This document shows, in pieces, positions 56,545 to 64,000 of a stretch of 64,000 nucleotides of DNA (positions are counted from its first letter, which is position 1; every line of letters starts with the position of its first letter). The notes beneath the pieces are model-generated. The model was not told the origin of the DNA. It worked only from the letters and a program-made list of their open reading frames with translations, and ran no database searches. A program made the position numbers and the translations under genes. This DNA comes from Paenibacillus sp. PastM-3. Its GTDB lineage: Bacteria > Bacillota > Bacilli > Paenibacillales > Paenibacillaceae. Location of the stretch: contig NZ_JARXXP010000002.1 in NCBI RefSeq assembly GCF_029893965.1, positions 124,001-188,000 of the forward strand, read 5' to 3'.

Positions 56545-57645
56545 TTATACGTTGAAACGGAAATGCATGACATCGCCGTCCTGAACCAGATATTCCTTGC
56601 CTTCCAGACGGAGCTGTCCGCGTTCCTTGGCACCGTTCATGGAGCCTGCAGCCACAAGATCAGCGTAGGCTACAACCTCGGCACGGATAAAGCCGCGTTC
56701 GAAGTCGGAGTGGATAACACCGGCAGCGCCCGGCGCCTTGGTTCCCTTACGGATTGTCCAGGCACGCACTTCCTGGACGCCTGCAGTGAAGTAAGTGTAC
56801 AGGCCAAGCAGCTTGTAAGCCGCTTTGATCAGGCGGTTCAGACCGGATTCCTGCAGTCCCAGCTCTTCCAGGAACATCTCTTTATCTTCACCTTCGAGCT
56901 CAGCGATCTCTGCCTCAACCTTGGCGCTGATCGGCACCACTTCCGCATTCTCGGCAGCTGCGAACTCGCGCACCTGCTTAACATACGGATTCTCTTCAGC
57001 AGTTGCCACTTCATCCTCGCCCACATTAGCCGCATACAGCACCGGCTTCAGGGTCAGAAGGTGCAGGTCACGCACGATCAGGCGCTCGTCATCAGACAGC
57101 TCTATGCTGCGCGCAGGCTTGTCTTCGTACAGGGCCTCTTTTACACGCTCAAGCACTTCAACCTCCTGGGCATATTTCTTGTCGCCGCCCTTGATGTTTT
57201 TGCGGGAACGCTCAATGCGCTTCTCCACGCTTTCAAGGTCAGCCAGAATCAGCTCAAGGTTAATCGTCTGGATGTCGCTGATCGGATTTACTTTACCGTC
57301 TACATGCGTTACATTCTCGTCCACAAAGCAGCGCACAACATGAACGATCGCATCCACTTCACGGATGTGGGCGAGGAACTTGTTACCCAGGCCTTCGCCT
57401 TTACTCGCGCCGCGCACGAGACCGGCAATATCAACAAATTCAAAGGCAGTCGGAACCGTCTTGTTCGGCTGCACCAGCTCAGTCAGCTTATCGAGACGCT
57501 CGTCCGGCACTTCCACGACACCCACATTCGGGTCGATGGTGCAAAAAGGATAGTTGGCGGATTCGGCACCCGCTTGTGTAATTGCGTTAAACAATGTGGA
57601 TTTACCAACGTTTGGCAATCCGACGATACCAGCTTTCAAAGCCAT
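56545..57645 (-). CDS. ychF: Redox-regulated ATPase YchF
   Basis: Obg-family P-loop protein (366 aa) that binds ATP better than GTP and contacts the ribosome. G1 is [17 protein letters not shown], followed by [20 protein letters not shown] and the G3 region [19 protein letters not shown]. The C-terminal TGS/YchF domain ends [30 protein letters not shown] lies 11 bases before the ATG. Confidence 0.96.
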   Translation of the reverse strand: MALKAGIVGLPNVGKSTLFNAITQAGAESANYPFCTIDPNVGVVEVPDERLDKLTELVQPNKTVPTAFEFVDIAGLVRGASKGEGLGNKFLAHIREVDAIVHVVRCFVDENVTHVDGKVNPISDIQTINLELILADLESVEKRIERSRKNIKGGDKKYAQEVEVLERVKEALYEDKPARSIELSDDERLIVRDLHLLTLKPVLYAANVGEDEVATAEENPYVKQVREFAAAENAEVVPISAKVEAEIAELEGEDKEMFLEELGLQESGLNRLIKAAYKLLGLYTYFTAGVQEVRAWTIRKGTKAPGAAGVIHSDFERGFIRAEVVAYADLVAAGSMNGAKERGQLRLEGKEYLVQDGDVMHFRFNV

Positions 57646-57950
57646 TTATATGACAACTCCTATTTTCGGTTGTATTGATCCACCGCATAATTACCGACTT
57701 GTGATCTAAACCATTATATATTAGAACAAAACCGCCAGCAACAGCGGATGTCCGGGGGGTGTGTCAGAAAAAAGGCGGGTCCTGACGCAGTCTGCCAGGC
57801 CGCTTCTATGGTATGTGTACATAATAAGGTGCGATTTTTCCTGTCGAAGCTGCACTTTAATGTGGAAATCAGGCATAAGTACATGATTCCACCTGCTCGT
57901 AGCCTGCACATAGCCTGCACATAGCCTGCCCATAACCCTGCTTGTAATTC

Positions 57951-58134
57951 TAACGGACTCAGCTGCGCTTATCCCTGCCAACATCCGTCCTGAAGCACGC
58001 TAACGGACTCCAGCGCTCTTATTTACAGCATTTTGACTTGTTTTAGGCGGTTTGTGAGTAAATAAGAGCAATACGGTCCGTTAAGCGGACCAGACAGTGC
58101 TTCGGCTTAAAAATAAGAGCGGTACAGTCCGTTA
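57951..58134. repeat. Nested long palindromic repeat (Paenibacillus-type intergenic element)
   Basis: Left arms TAACGGACTC...GCGCTTAT (57951) and TAACGGACTC...GCTCTTATTTAC (58001); right arms GTAAATAAGAGC...GGTCCGTTA (to 58083) and AAATAAGAGC...AGTCCGTTA (58111-58134). The inner pair forms a 26-bp imperfect stem with a 31-base loop; the outer pair can form a second stem around it. I recognise this TAACGGACT/AATAAGAGC palindrome as typical of Paenibacillus intergenic DNA. Confidence 0.75.
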
Positions 58135-58148
58135 GCGCATCCGGCTAT

Positions 58149-58196
58149 CCGCTGCACCATCCGCTGCACCTCCCAATGCACCATCCAATGCACCAT
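58149..58196. repeat. Four-copy 12-bp tandem repeat
   Basis: CCGCTGCACCAT, CCGCTGCACCTC, CCAATGCACCAT, CCAATGCACCAT in direct tandem. Confidence 0.85.
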
Positions 58197-58223
58197 GCAG
58201 TGCAGCCACAGCCAAGCAGGTAC

Positions 58224-58305
58224 AGTAACTCAATGGGGCAATCCAATCATGCAGCTTATCTAGTAACTCAACCGGATAATCCAATCGGCAGCTCATCTAT
58301 GTAAC
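58224..58305. repeat. Two degenerate 37-38-bp tandem repeats plus a partial third
   Basis: Units begin AGTAACTCAA at 58224 and 58262 and share AATCCAATC and GCAGCT.ATCT; GTAACTCA at about 58301 starts a third. Confidence 0.75.
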
Positions 58306-58410
58306 TCATTTGGGTGCTTTTCCGATCCTCCGGTACGCGGCGTTTGGTCCATTAGAACTGTTACTTTTTTCTACCGCAACCTTTCGGAAGCTTATCCATT
58401 TGCTGAGATA

Positions 58411-58436
58411 ACAAAAAAGACCCCTATGGAGTCTTT
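58411..58436 (-). terminator. Terminator of the GNAT gene transcript
   Basis: AAAGACTCC / GG(G)GTCTTT stem followed by TTTTTTG on the minus strand. Confidence 0.75.
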
Positions 58437-58591
58437 CCGCCGGAAGAATAATCGCCATGTTCCTGGGCTGTCACCCGGCTTGCTACCGGCTTTGTTGCCG
58501 ATCCCCGGTTTATGCCTTATTCTATGCCGCAGTTTAATCAGGCTTACTTCTTCTACATGGCTGCATGGTGCAAGCCCAACTTCCGGCTCAG

Positions 58592-59062
58592 CTACAGCTT
58601 TTTGGACATCGTAATATCAGTAATTCCGTAGCCCATCTTCTGATACAGCTTAAAGGCGCGGTCATTGTCACCGAAAACATGCAGGCCGATCCGTGTAACA
58701 CCCATGGAGCGCGCCTCCTCATCCAGCAGCGTTAGCGCCATGCTTCCATATCCCTTCTGCTGATAAGGCTCGAAGATATAGAAATCATAAATAAAGGCTT
58801 CCTTACCCTGCCGGCCTTGGGCCACGTTGAACCAGATATAACCGGCCTGTGTGTTGCCGGTGTCCTCCACAATAGAATATAAAAAGGCGCCTTCAGTATA
58901 AAGTCCCTGCGGCAGATAACGGTTCATCTCGTCCCGGGACAGCTGCATCGCCGTGTCCTGCTCCCAGGCTCCGATTCTTACTTTGTCCTCCGCATAATCG
59001 CGGGTCGACTGCTTCAGAAAAAATTGAAAGGTCGGTTCGTCCATCCGGACCAGCTTGATCAT
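58592..59062 (-). CDS. GNAT-family N-acetyltransferase
   Basis: 156 aa with the acetyl-CoA fold: beta4 EAFIYDFYIFEPYQQKGYGSMA carries the pyrophosphate loop (Q-Q-K-G-Y-G-S), and beta5-alpha4 is RIGLHVFGDNDRAFKLYQKM-GY. The substrate is unknown. AAGGAAGTG lies 8 bases before the ATG. It follows fni by 39 bases, so it may be the last gene of that transcript. Confidence 0.88.
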   Translation of the reverse strand: MIKLVRMDEPTFQFFLKQSTRDYAEDKVRIGAWEQDTAMQLSRDEMNRYLPQGLYTEGAFLYSIVEDTGNTQAGYIWFNVAQGRQGKEAFIYDFYIFEPYQQKGYGSMALTLLDEEARSMGVTRIGLHVFGDNDRAFKLYQKMGYGITDITMSKKL

Positions 59063-59101
59063 TTGTTAAGCACTTCCTTTTTACCCTTTTTACCTCAGTC
59101 A

Positions 59102-60229
59102 TTATTGCCGCTTGAGCAGGCGGCAGGTTCCCCGCAGCGCAGACAGGTCGGCTGCGCCGATGCCGAACATGGCAATCCGCAGCTCCAGCTCCACCTGGGC
59201 CAGCGCCCGGTCGAGCGCCTCCTCGGATTCCACCGCAGGACCGAGCAGGCTGCGGCCGAAGCCGGCCAGGTCGGCCCCCAGCGCAAGCGCCTTGGCGGCG
59301 TCGACGCCATGCTTCAGGCCCCCGCTGCCGATCAGCGCACCTTGCGGAGCCGCCGCCCGCACCCCGCGGATGCATTCGGCCGTCGGAATGCCCCAGTCGG
59401 CGAAGGCTTCCGCCGCCGCCCGCCGCACAGGGTCGGTGCTGCGGAATTTCTCCACCTGGCTCCAGGAGGTGCCGCCTGCACCCGCCACGTCGATGAAGGC
59501 CGCTCCGGCATTATACAGCCTGAGCGCCGTTTCGCCGTCTATGCCCCAGCCGACCTCTTTGATGCCGACCGGCACCGGCAGCGCCCGGCAGACCTTCTCG
59601 ATCGCGCCAAGCAGGGAGGAGAAGCCAGTGTTGCCCTCCGGCTGAAATACCTCCTGCAGCCCGTTAAGATGCAGCACAAGCCAGTCCGCCCCGGCGATCT
59701 CTACAGCCCGCCGGCACTCCTCCACGCCGAAGCCGTAGGACAGCTGCACGGCACCTATATTGGCGATGACCGGAATTCCCGGAGCCCGCTCACGCACCCG
59801 GAAGGTCTCGGCCAGCTCCGCACGCTCCACCGCCGCCCGCACCGAGCCCACACCAAGCGCCCAGCCCCGGCGTCCGGCCACTTCAGCCAGCCTGCCGTTA
59901 ATTTCGCCGGTCGCCTTGCTGCCGCCGGTCATGGAGCTGATCAGCAGCGGTGTCTGCAGCTCACGCCCCAGGAAAACCGTACGCAGGGAAATGTCGTCGA
60001 AATTCAGCTCAGGCAGCGCATTGTGCAGGAACCTGTATTCTTCCAGCCCGGTCGTAATTCCGCTGCCCCCTACATCCTCATTCAGACAGAGACGCACATG
60101 CTCAAGCTTGCGCTCCCCTGTTGTGGAGGAAGGCATAAGGGACTTCTTCCCCGTACTCCCAGGCGCCAGCCTGTTCCCGCCCGCTTCAGCCGTCAAGGAT
60201 TGGGTTGTCTCTGGCGGCAATTGTTCCAT
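59102..60229 (-). CDS. fni: Type 2 isopentenyl-diphosphate delta-isomerase
   Basis: FMN- and NADPH-dependent enzyme of 375 aa that interconverts IPP and DMAPP. Motifs: TGERKLEHVRLCLNEDV, LLISSMTGGSKATGEIN, GVGSVRAA, VIANIGAVQLSYG, LVLHLNGLQEVFQPEGN (with the catalytic Gln and metal-binding Glu) and IGSGGLKHGVDAAKALALGA for FMN phosphate. The first 35 residues are an extra, poorly conserved extension. Placed next to the carotenoid genes, it should balance their isoprenoid precursors. Ribosome binding site GGGAGG, 7 bases from ATG. Confidence 0.95.
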   Translation of the reverse strand: MEQLPPETTQSLTAEAGGNRLAPGSTGKKSLMPSSTTGERKLEHVRLCLNEDVGGSGITTGLEEYRFLHNALPELNFDDISLRTVFLGRELQTPLLISSMTGGSKATGEINGRLAEVAGRRGWALGVGSVRAAVERAELAETFRVRERAPGIPVIANIGAVQLSYGFGVEECRRAVEIAGADWLVLHLNGLQEVFQPEGNTGFSSLLGAIEKVCRALPVPVGIKEVGWGIDGETALRLYNAGAAFIDVAGAGGTSWSQVEKFRSTDPVRRAAAEAFADWGIPTAECIRGVRAAAPQGALIGSGGLKHGVDAAKALALGADLAGFGRSLLGPAVESEEALDRALAQVELELRIAMFGIGAADLSALRGTCRLLKRQ

Positions 60230-60269
60230 GCTGTTCCCTCCCTTTGCTTCTGATCTGCAAATCTAAAAC

Positions 60270-60294
60270 CGTAAAATGCCGGACCGGCCGGCAT
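60270..60294 (-). terminator. Terminator of the carotenoid operon
   Basis: ATGCCGG / CCGGCAT stem followed by TTTTACGG on the minus strand, 68 bases past the crtP-like stop. Confidence 0.6.
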
Positions 60295-60361
60295 CTCTTA
60301 GCCAAGAGCACGCTTCATTATAGCATCGCTGCCCTGCAAATGACAGGAAGACAGGCCGCGC

Positions 60362-61837
60362 CTAGCCTTCACCTGCGATATGCTCGCCTACAAGCCGCCC
60401 TGACAGGGATACAACCGGTGTCCCTCCGCCGGGATGAGTTGTTCCGCCCACATACCACAGTCCCTGAACCTCCCGGGAGCGGTTAGCCGGGCGGAAGAAG
60501 GTCTGGCGGACGGAATTCGAGGAAATGCCGTAAATGGCTCCCCGGTGGGCAAGGGTATCTGCTGCGAGATTTTGCGGAGTATACCGCTGAAGCACCTCCG
60601 CCTGCTCCAGTCCCGCGATTCCGGAGCCCTTGAGCATATCCGTGATCCGCCGCCCGTATATCTCCGTCTCTCTGGCCCAGTCGCAGCCGCTGTTCAGATA
60701 CGGGGCGTTAGCCAGAATAAACAGATTGCTGCCGTCAACCGGGGCCATCCCGGGCTCAGAGTAACCGGAGTAGCATACGTACACTGCCGGATTTTGCGGA
60801 GGGCGTCTTTTGTCAAAAATGTCTGTGAACTCCGGCTCATATTGCTCCGGAAAAAATACCGTGTGATGCAGCAACTGCTCATATTTCCGCCTCACACCGG
60901 CAAGGGTCACCAGACCCGACAACGAAGGCTCATAGCGTTCGATCGTTCGCTCGCTCATCGTCCGGCGGGAAGCTTCCGGCAGCAGCATGCGGCTAGCGCT
61001 GAGCACGTCGCCCCCGGCAATGACAGTCCGTGCCGGGTAAAAGCCCCGTGAGGTCTCCACCCCTTCGGCTTTCCCCCCGGCCACGGCGATGCCTGTAACC
61101 TCAGTTCCGGTAACGATCTCCACGCCGAGCCCCCGGGCCAGCGCCACCAGTCCTTCCACGAGCTTATATGTACCGCCTTTAACACCGTATACGCCAAGTT
61201 TAGCCTCCACATGACCGAGCATCGCAAAGATTGCCGGAGACTGGTAGGGGGAGGATCCGACATAGGTGGCGTAACGTCCCAGCATAGCAAGCGTATTCGG
61301 ATGCCTGAAATATCGCTCCAGCAGCGACTGCAGGGTTAGAAACGGCCGGACGCGCAGCAGGTCCCGCACCAATGCCGGAGACAGTTTATCTTTCCAGGAG
61401 AGCAGAAGGCGGTTCAGAAACTGCTTCTCGCTCAGCCGGTACAATAGTTCAGCTTCAGCCATAAACTCATCGTAGCGCCCGGCGTCATTAGGAGAGTAGG
61501 CGGCAATCTGTTCACGCATATACGCTGTATCCCTGGATAAATCAACCGTATGTCCATCTGCAAAAACATTCCGTGTCCGCGGCTCCAGCTCATATAGCCC
61601 GACATAATCCTCCATCTGCGCGCCGGCCAGCTCATACAGCGAGCGGAAGACATGCGGCATGGTGATGGTGCTGGGTCCCCTGTCAAAGGTGTATCCTTGC
61701 TCCGTAACCCGCTGCAGCTTGCCGCCGGGCTGATCCTGCCGCTCCAGCACAGTCACCTTCCAGCCCTTTGCCGCCAGTGTGACTGCACAGGACAGGCTGC
61801 CGAAGCCGGCGCCGATAATAACCGCCTGCTTGTTCAA
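60362..61837 (-). CDS. CrtN/CrtP-family carotenoid oxidase (probable diaponeurosporene oxygenase)
   Basis: FAD amine-oxidase-fold enzyme of 491 aa. FAD motif VIIGAGFGSLSCAVTLAAKG, then RGPSTITMPHVFRSLYE, YVGSSPYQSPAIFAMLGHVE, LAAD-TLAHRGAIYGISSN and the C-terminal LWYVGGTTHPGGGTPVVSLS. These blocks resemble staphylococcal CrtP (oxidase) more than the CrtN desaturase, though family members are easily confused. TTG start at 61837, where GGGAGG is 8 bases upstream, overlaps the stop of the glycosyltransferase gene. In the cluster it should oxidise the end of a C30 carotenoid to an acid. Confidence 0.85.
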   Translation of the reverse strand: MNKQAVIIGAGFGSLSCAVTLAAKGWKVTVLERQDQPGGKLQRVTEQGYTFDRGPSTITMPHVFRSLYELAGAQMEDYVGLYELEPRTRNVFADGHTVDLSRDTAYMREQIAAYSPNDAGRYDEFMAEAELLYRLSEKQFLNRLLLSWKDKLSPALVRDLLRVRPFLTLQSLLERYFRHPNTLAMLGRYATYVGSSPYQSPAIFAMLGHVEAKLGVYGVKGGTYKLVEGLVALARGLGVEIVTGTEVTGIAVAGGKAEGVETSRGFYPARTVIAGGDVLSASRMLLPEASRRTMSERTIERYEPSLSGLVTLAGVRRKYEQLLHHTVFFPEQYEPEFTDIFDKRRPPQNPAVYVCYSGYSEPGMAPVDGSNLFILANAPYLNSGCDWARETEIYGRRITDMLKGSGIAGLEQAEVLQRYTPQNLAADTLAHRGAIYGISSNSVRQTFFRPANRSREVQGLWYVGGTTHPGGGTPVVSLSGRLVGEHIAGEG

Positions 61838-63012
61838 CGGTACCGCCTCCCTTTCCATTCATAGCCCTGGCCGGACACACTGCCGCGCCAGGATGCGGCT
61901 CCAATGGCAATCAGGCTTACAATGCTTGCCGGCAGCAGCAGGCAGAACCAGAAGGGCTGCCTGCCGGCCCTGTCGGCTGTCCGTTTTACTGCAGCTCCTC
62001 CGGCTATGGCGGCTGCCGCCCAGAGGAGGGTGCCCGTGTCTCCGGTAATGACAGCCCAAAACGCAGCGATAACCGGAAATACGTACAGAAGCGTATAGAA
62101 CAGCAGTACACCCAGCAGCAGCGCCGGTTTACGCCCGAGGCCGGCGTAAATATTTTTGCGGTAGCCCTTCCAGACCTCACGGGCATTGTGATACATCCGC
62201 ATTTCTGTATACCCTGTAATGTCTGCCAGGGTTACCGGTTCACCGGCAAGCTTGACCGCTCTGGCCAGCGCCATATCATCCACCAGCTGGTCCCGGATGC
62301 CGCTATGCCCGCCGCAGCGCTGATAGCTGTCCCGGTGGATCAGCATGAATCCGCCGTGGGCGGCTACAAACCGCGGGTCCCTTGTGCGGCGGACAAGCAG
62401 AACCGGCAGGTGGCAGACTATGGTGAACACCATTAGCGGGACAACCAGGCGTTCCAGCCAGGAGCCGGTCTGCTGCCGCGGGAAGCCGGTAATCAGGCCT
62501 CTGCCCTGTGCCTCTGCTGAGGCTAATGCTGCTGCAAGCGCCTGCGGCTGCAGGCGGATGTCAGCATCAAGGAACAGCAGCCACTCTCCGCCCGCTGCCT
62601 CTGCCAGCTGGGCGCAGGCATGGCATTTGCCTGCCCAGCCTTCCGGCAGCCCGGCTCCTGCAAGCACCTGCGTCCGTGCGCCCCCCGCAGCTGCGGCAAG
62701 CTCTGCTGTGCCGTCCGTCGAACGGTCATCCAGCACGATGATCTCGATTCGGCGCCCATCCGTGCCGCAGGCAAGCACGGAATCCAAACAGCCCGCGATA
62801 TTCGCTGCCTCATCACGCGCCGGAATCAGCACGGATAAGGCGGGGAATGATGAGGCTGCGGACTCTGTCGGTTCCAATCTGTGTTGTACTTCCGCCGGTT
62901 CTGGCGGCTCCCGGTGCTGTGCACCGAGCACCGGGAGCCGCGAAGCATTCCACAAGGCAAATGCCAGCTGCAGCAGAATCATAACGGCTATTCCTTGCAG
63001 TACGGCAATCAT
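61834..63012 (-). CDS. CrtQ-like glycosyltransferase family 2
   Basis: Membrane-bound GT2 of 392 aa. N-terminal helix, then SVLIPARDEAANIAGCLDSV, the nucleotide-binding DDRSTDGTAE, the metal-binding FLDADIRL, and the acceptor/catalytic region DQLVDDMALARAVK. Three C-terminal helices follow. In staphyloxanthin-type pathways CrtQ puts glucose on the carotenoid acid. Start ATG at 63012 overlaps the acyltransferase gene by 4 bases; GGAGGGG is 6 bases upstream. Confidence 0.87.
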   Translation of the reverse strand: MIAVLQGIAVMILLQLAFALWNASRLPVLGAQHREPPEPAEVQHRLEPTESAASSFPALSVLIPARDEAANIAGCLDSVLACGTDGRRIEIIVLDDRSTDGTAELAAAAGGARTQVLAGAGLPEGWAGKCHACAQLAEAAGGEWLLFLDADIRLQPQALAAALASAEAQGRGLITGFPRQQTGSWLERLVVPLMVFTIVCHLPVLLVRRTRDPRFVAAHGGFMLIHRDSYQRCGGHSGIRDQLVDDMALARAVKLAGEPVTLADITGYTEMRMYHNAREVWKGYRKNIYAGLGRKPALLLGVLLFYTLLYVFPVIAAFWAVITGDTGTLLWAAAAIAGGAAVKRTADRAGRQPFWFCLLLPASIVSLIAIGAASWRGSVSGQGYEWKGRRYR

Positions 63013-63743
63013 CGGCTTCCCCTCCGCCAGGCATCATATCGTTCATGAACCGAGCCTCCGGTCTTGATCAGCGGTGTGAAGCAGGCCGGCATATGTCCCT
63101 TATGATCAAAAATCAGCTGGCGGTGACTGTCCAGCTGTTCCTCCAGACAGGAGGCCAGCAGCGCTGAAATGCTGCTCCTGTCCATCTCCTTCCACCGCTG
63201 CATCAGCGGTTCACCTGCCAGGAGTGTCGCTTCCGGCTTAGGATGGAAGAACAGTCCATGATACAGGGTCACGGGTACAACAGCCGCATCCGGACAAAGG
63301 CGGAGCACGACAGCTGCCCCTTCCTTGAGCTGCAGCGGACGGCGCTCCAGCGGCAGAAGCTCCCCCTCGGGATACATCCACACGCTGCCGCCTTCACCAA
63401 GCAGCCTGGCTGTATAACGCAGCGAGGCACGGACATCTGCCGGTTCATCCCGGTTGATAGAATAAGCACCCAAACGGCGGAAAAACTGGAATTTGCGCAG
63501 CTGCCCTTCTTCCATCATGAAATACTGCTTGCGGCGGGTCAGCATTCTTGCCGCGTGATAGGCCAGCAGACCGTCCCACCAGGAGCTGTGGTTCATAATG
63601 TACAGCACCGGTCTGTTCCCCGCTGAACCCGGCTGCAGGTCACCTGATATTCCGATGAAGCGGAAATGCCTGCGCAGCAAATAGAAGGTATTATAGCTGC
63701 TGAACAGCGCATCAAAGCTTCGGGACTTAGCCGCTTCGAGCAT
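63009..63743 (-). CDS. PlsC-family acyltransferase of the carotenoid cluster
   Basis: 244 aa, lysophospholipid acyltransferase fold with the HX4D motif YIMNHSSWWDGLLAY and the phosphate-contact block GGSVWMYPEGELLPLERRPL. Start ATG at 63743 with AAGGGAG 8 bases upstream; it overlaps the cruF-like gene by 17 bases. Between CruF- and CrtQ-like genes it most likely acylates the glycosylated carotenoid, in place of staphylococcal CrtO, which is unrelated. A phospholipid substrate is the alternative. Confidence 0.82.
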   Translation of the reverse strand: MLEAAKSRSFDALFSSYNTFYLLRRHFRFIGISGDLQPGSAGNRPVLYIMNHSSWWDGLLAYHAARMLTRRKQYFMMEEGQLRKFQFFRRLGAYSINRDEPADVRASLRYTARLLGEGGSVWMYPEGELLPLERRPLQLKEGAAVVLRLCPDAAVVPVTLYHGLFFHPKPEATLLAGEPLMQRWKEMDRSSISALLASCLEEQLDSHRQLIFDHKGHMPACFTPLIKTGGSVHERYDAWRRGSR

Positions 63744-64000
63744 AGCGCAGGCTCCCTTCTGCCAGGACTGTTCCGATACCGGCAATAATCATGCATAGGG
63801 GAAGGCCTTCACGCAGGCCGACGAGACCGAACATGATGATTACAGCCTGATAGAGCCGGGTGCCGTGCCGGACCGCCCTGCCGGATAAGCGGACAGCCGG
63901 AATGAAGAGCGACAGCAGCGATCCGGCAATCAGCCAGCCGATGAAGTTGCTCACGGGCACTCCGTAGAAGCCGCCTCCGTCCCCCCAGGTCCAGAAGCCC
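63727..64000 (-). CDS. CruF/DUF422 carotenoid biosynthesis protein (partial, 5' end outside window)
   Basis: The last 91 codons of a polytopic membrane protein; the frame stays open to the window end. The segment DGGGFYGVPVSNFIGWLIAG matches the conserved 'Y/F-Y-G-V-P-x-S-N-F-x-G-W' block of CruF-type carotenoid 1,2-hydratases, followed by two more hydrophobic helices. It would be the first visible gene of the carotenoid operon; crtM and crtN desaturase genes are expected farther upstream. Confidence 0.8.
   Translation of the reverse strand, partial: GFWTWGDGGGFYGVPVSNFIGWLIAGSLLSLFIPAVRLSGRAVRHGTRLYQAVIIMFGLVGLREGLPLCMIIAGIGTVLAEGSLRYARSG

Larger units (their letters stand above)
57646..58410. 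other. Long gene-free region with several repeat families
   Basis: About 765 bases between ychF and the terminator of the GNAT gene. Short ORFs here have no ribosome binding site or coding character. It holds the long palindrome at 57951-58134 and two tandem repeats at 58149-58305. The ychF promoter must lie at its left end but is not clear. Confidence 0.7.

Noticed and set aside
57714..57984. 68- and 87-codon minus-strand ORFs after the ychF start
   Set aside because: No ribosome binding site, no domain, and they lie in repeat-rich DNA.
59024..60253. 409-codon plus-strand ORF antisense to fni
   Set aside because: GC-rich DNA leaves antisense frames open; the fni frame carries all the family motifs.

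Overview
This window comes from a spore-forming, flagellated, S-layer-bearing Firmicute, most likely a Paenibacillus. The evidence is the gene order, the SLH-domain proteins next to a secondary cell wall polymer locus, the spore genes (spoIID, spoIIQ, spoIIID, spoIIR and an alpha/beta-type SASP), the degS-degU pair, and a long intergenic palindrome of a kind I associate with Paenibacillus genomes. Every gene I support lies on the minus strand, so transcription runs from high to low coordinates. The only plus-strand transcript I propose is a small RNA candidate near 28.7 kb.

Layout in transcription order. At 64-58.5 kb there is a C30-carotenoid glycolipid cluster (cruF-like, acyltransferase, crtQ-like, crtP-like), then type 2 IPP isomerase and a GNAT enzyme. 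A gene-free stretch of about 950 bp full of decayed repeats follows. At 57.6-44.5 kb comes a block in Bacillus-like order (ychF, prfA, prmC, two tandem RodA/FtsW paralogues, spoIIR, mntP, ywlE, ywlG-like, glyA, upp, mnaA). At 44.3-36.9 kb is the full ATP synthase operon atpZ-I-B-E-F-H-A-G-D-C. At 36.7-28.1 kb are ywzB, murA, spoIID, spoIIQ, spoIIID, mbl, flhO, flhP, an EpuA-like protein and fabZ.

At 28.1-3.5 kb is the envelope locus: pgcA, a DUF5693 membrane protein, csaB, tagA, tagO, a large SLH protein, a small unknown, the S-layer protein, a secreted protein, a SASP, metK, a second large SLH protein and a phosphodiester glycosidase. The last part holds degS, degU, a small membrane-anchored protein and the 5' part of a comFA-like gene.

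The envelope genes form one system. MnaA makes UDP-ManNAc, TagO starts the lipid-linked polymer, TagA adds ManNAc, CsaB adds the pyruvate ketal that SLH domains bind, and the SLH proteins encoded beside them are the clients.

The most unusual items are: a family of 40-41-bp hairpin repeats at two junctions of the atp operon, each ending at the next gene's ribosome binding site; tandem in-frame translation starts on the S-layer gene; a SASP with a 29-residue insertion carrying a second GPR-type cleavage site; a 73-bp tandem repeat that re-duplicates the last codons of prmC; and the small RNA candidate beside fabZ. No rRNA, tRNA, CRISPR array, prophage or insertion sequence was recognised.
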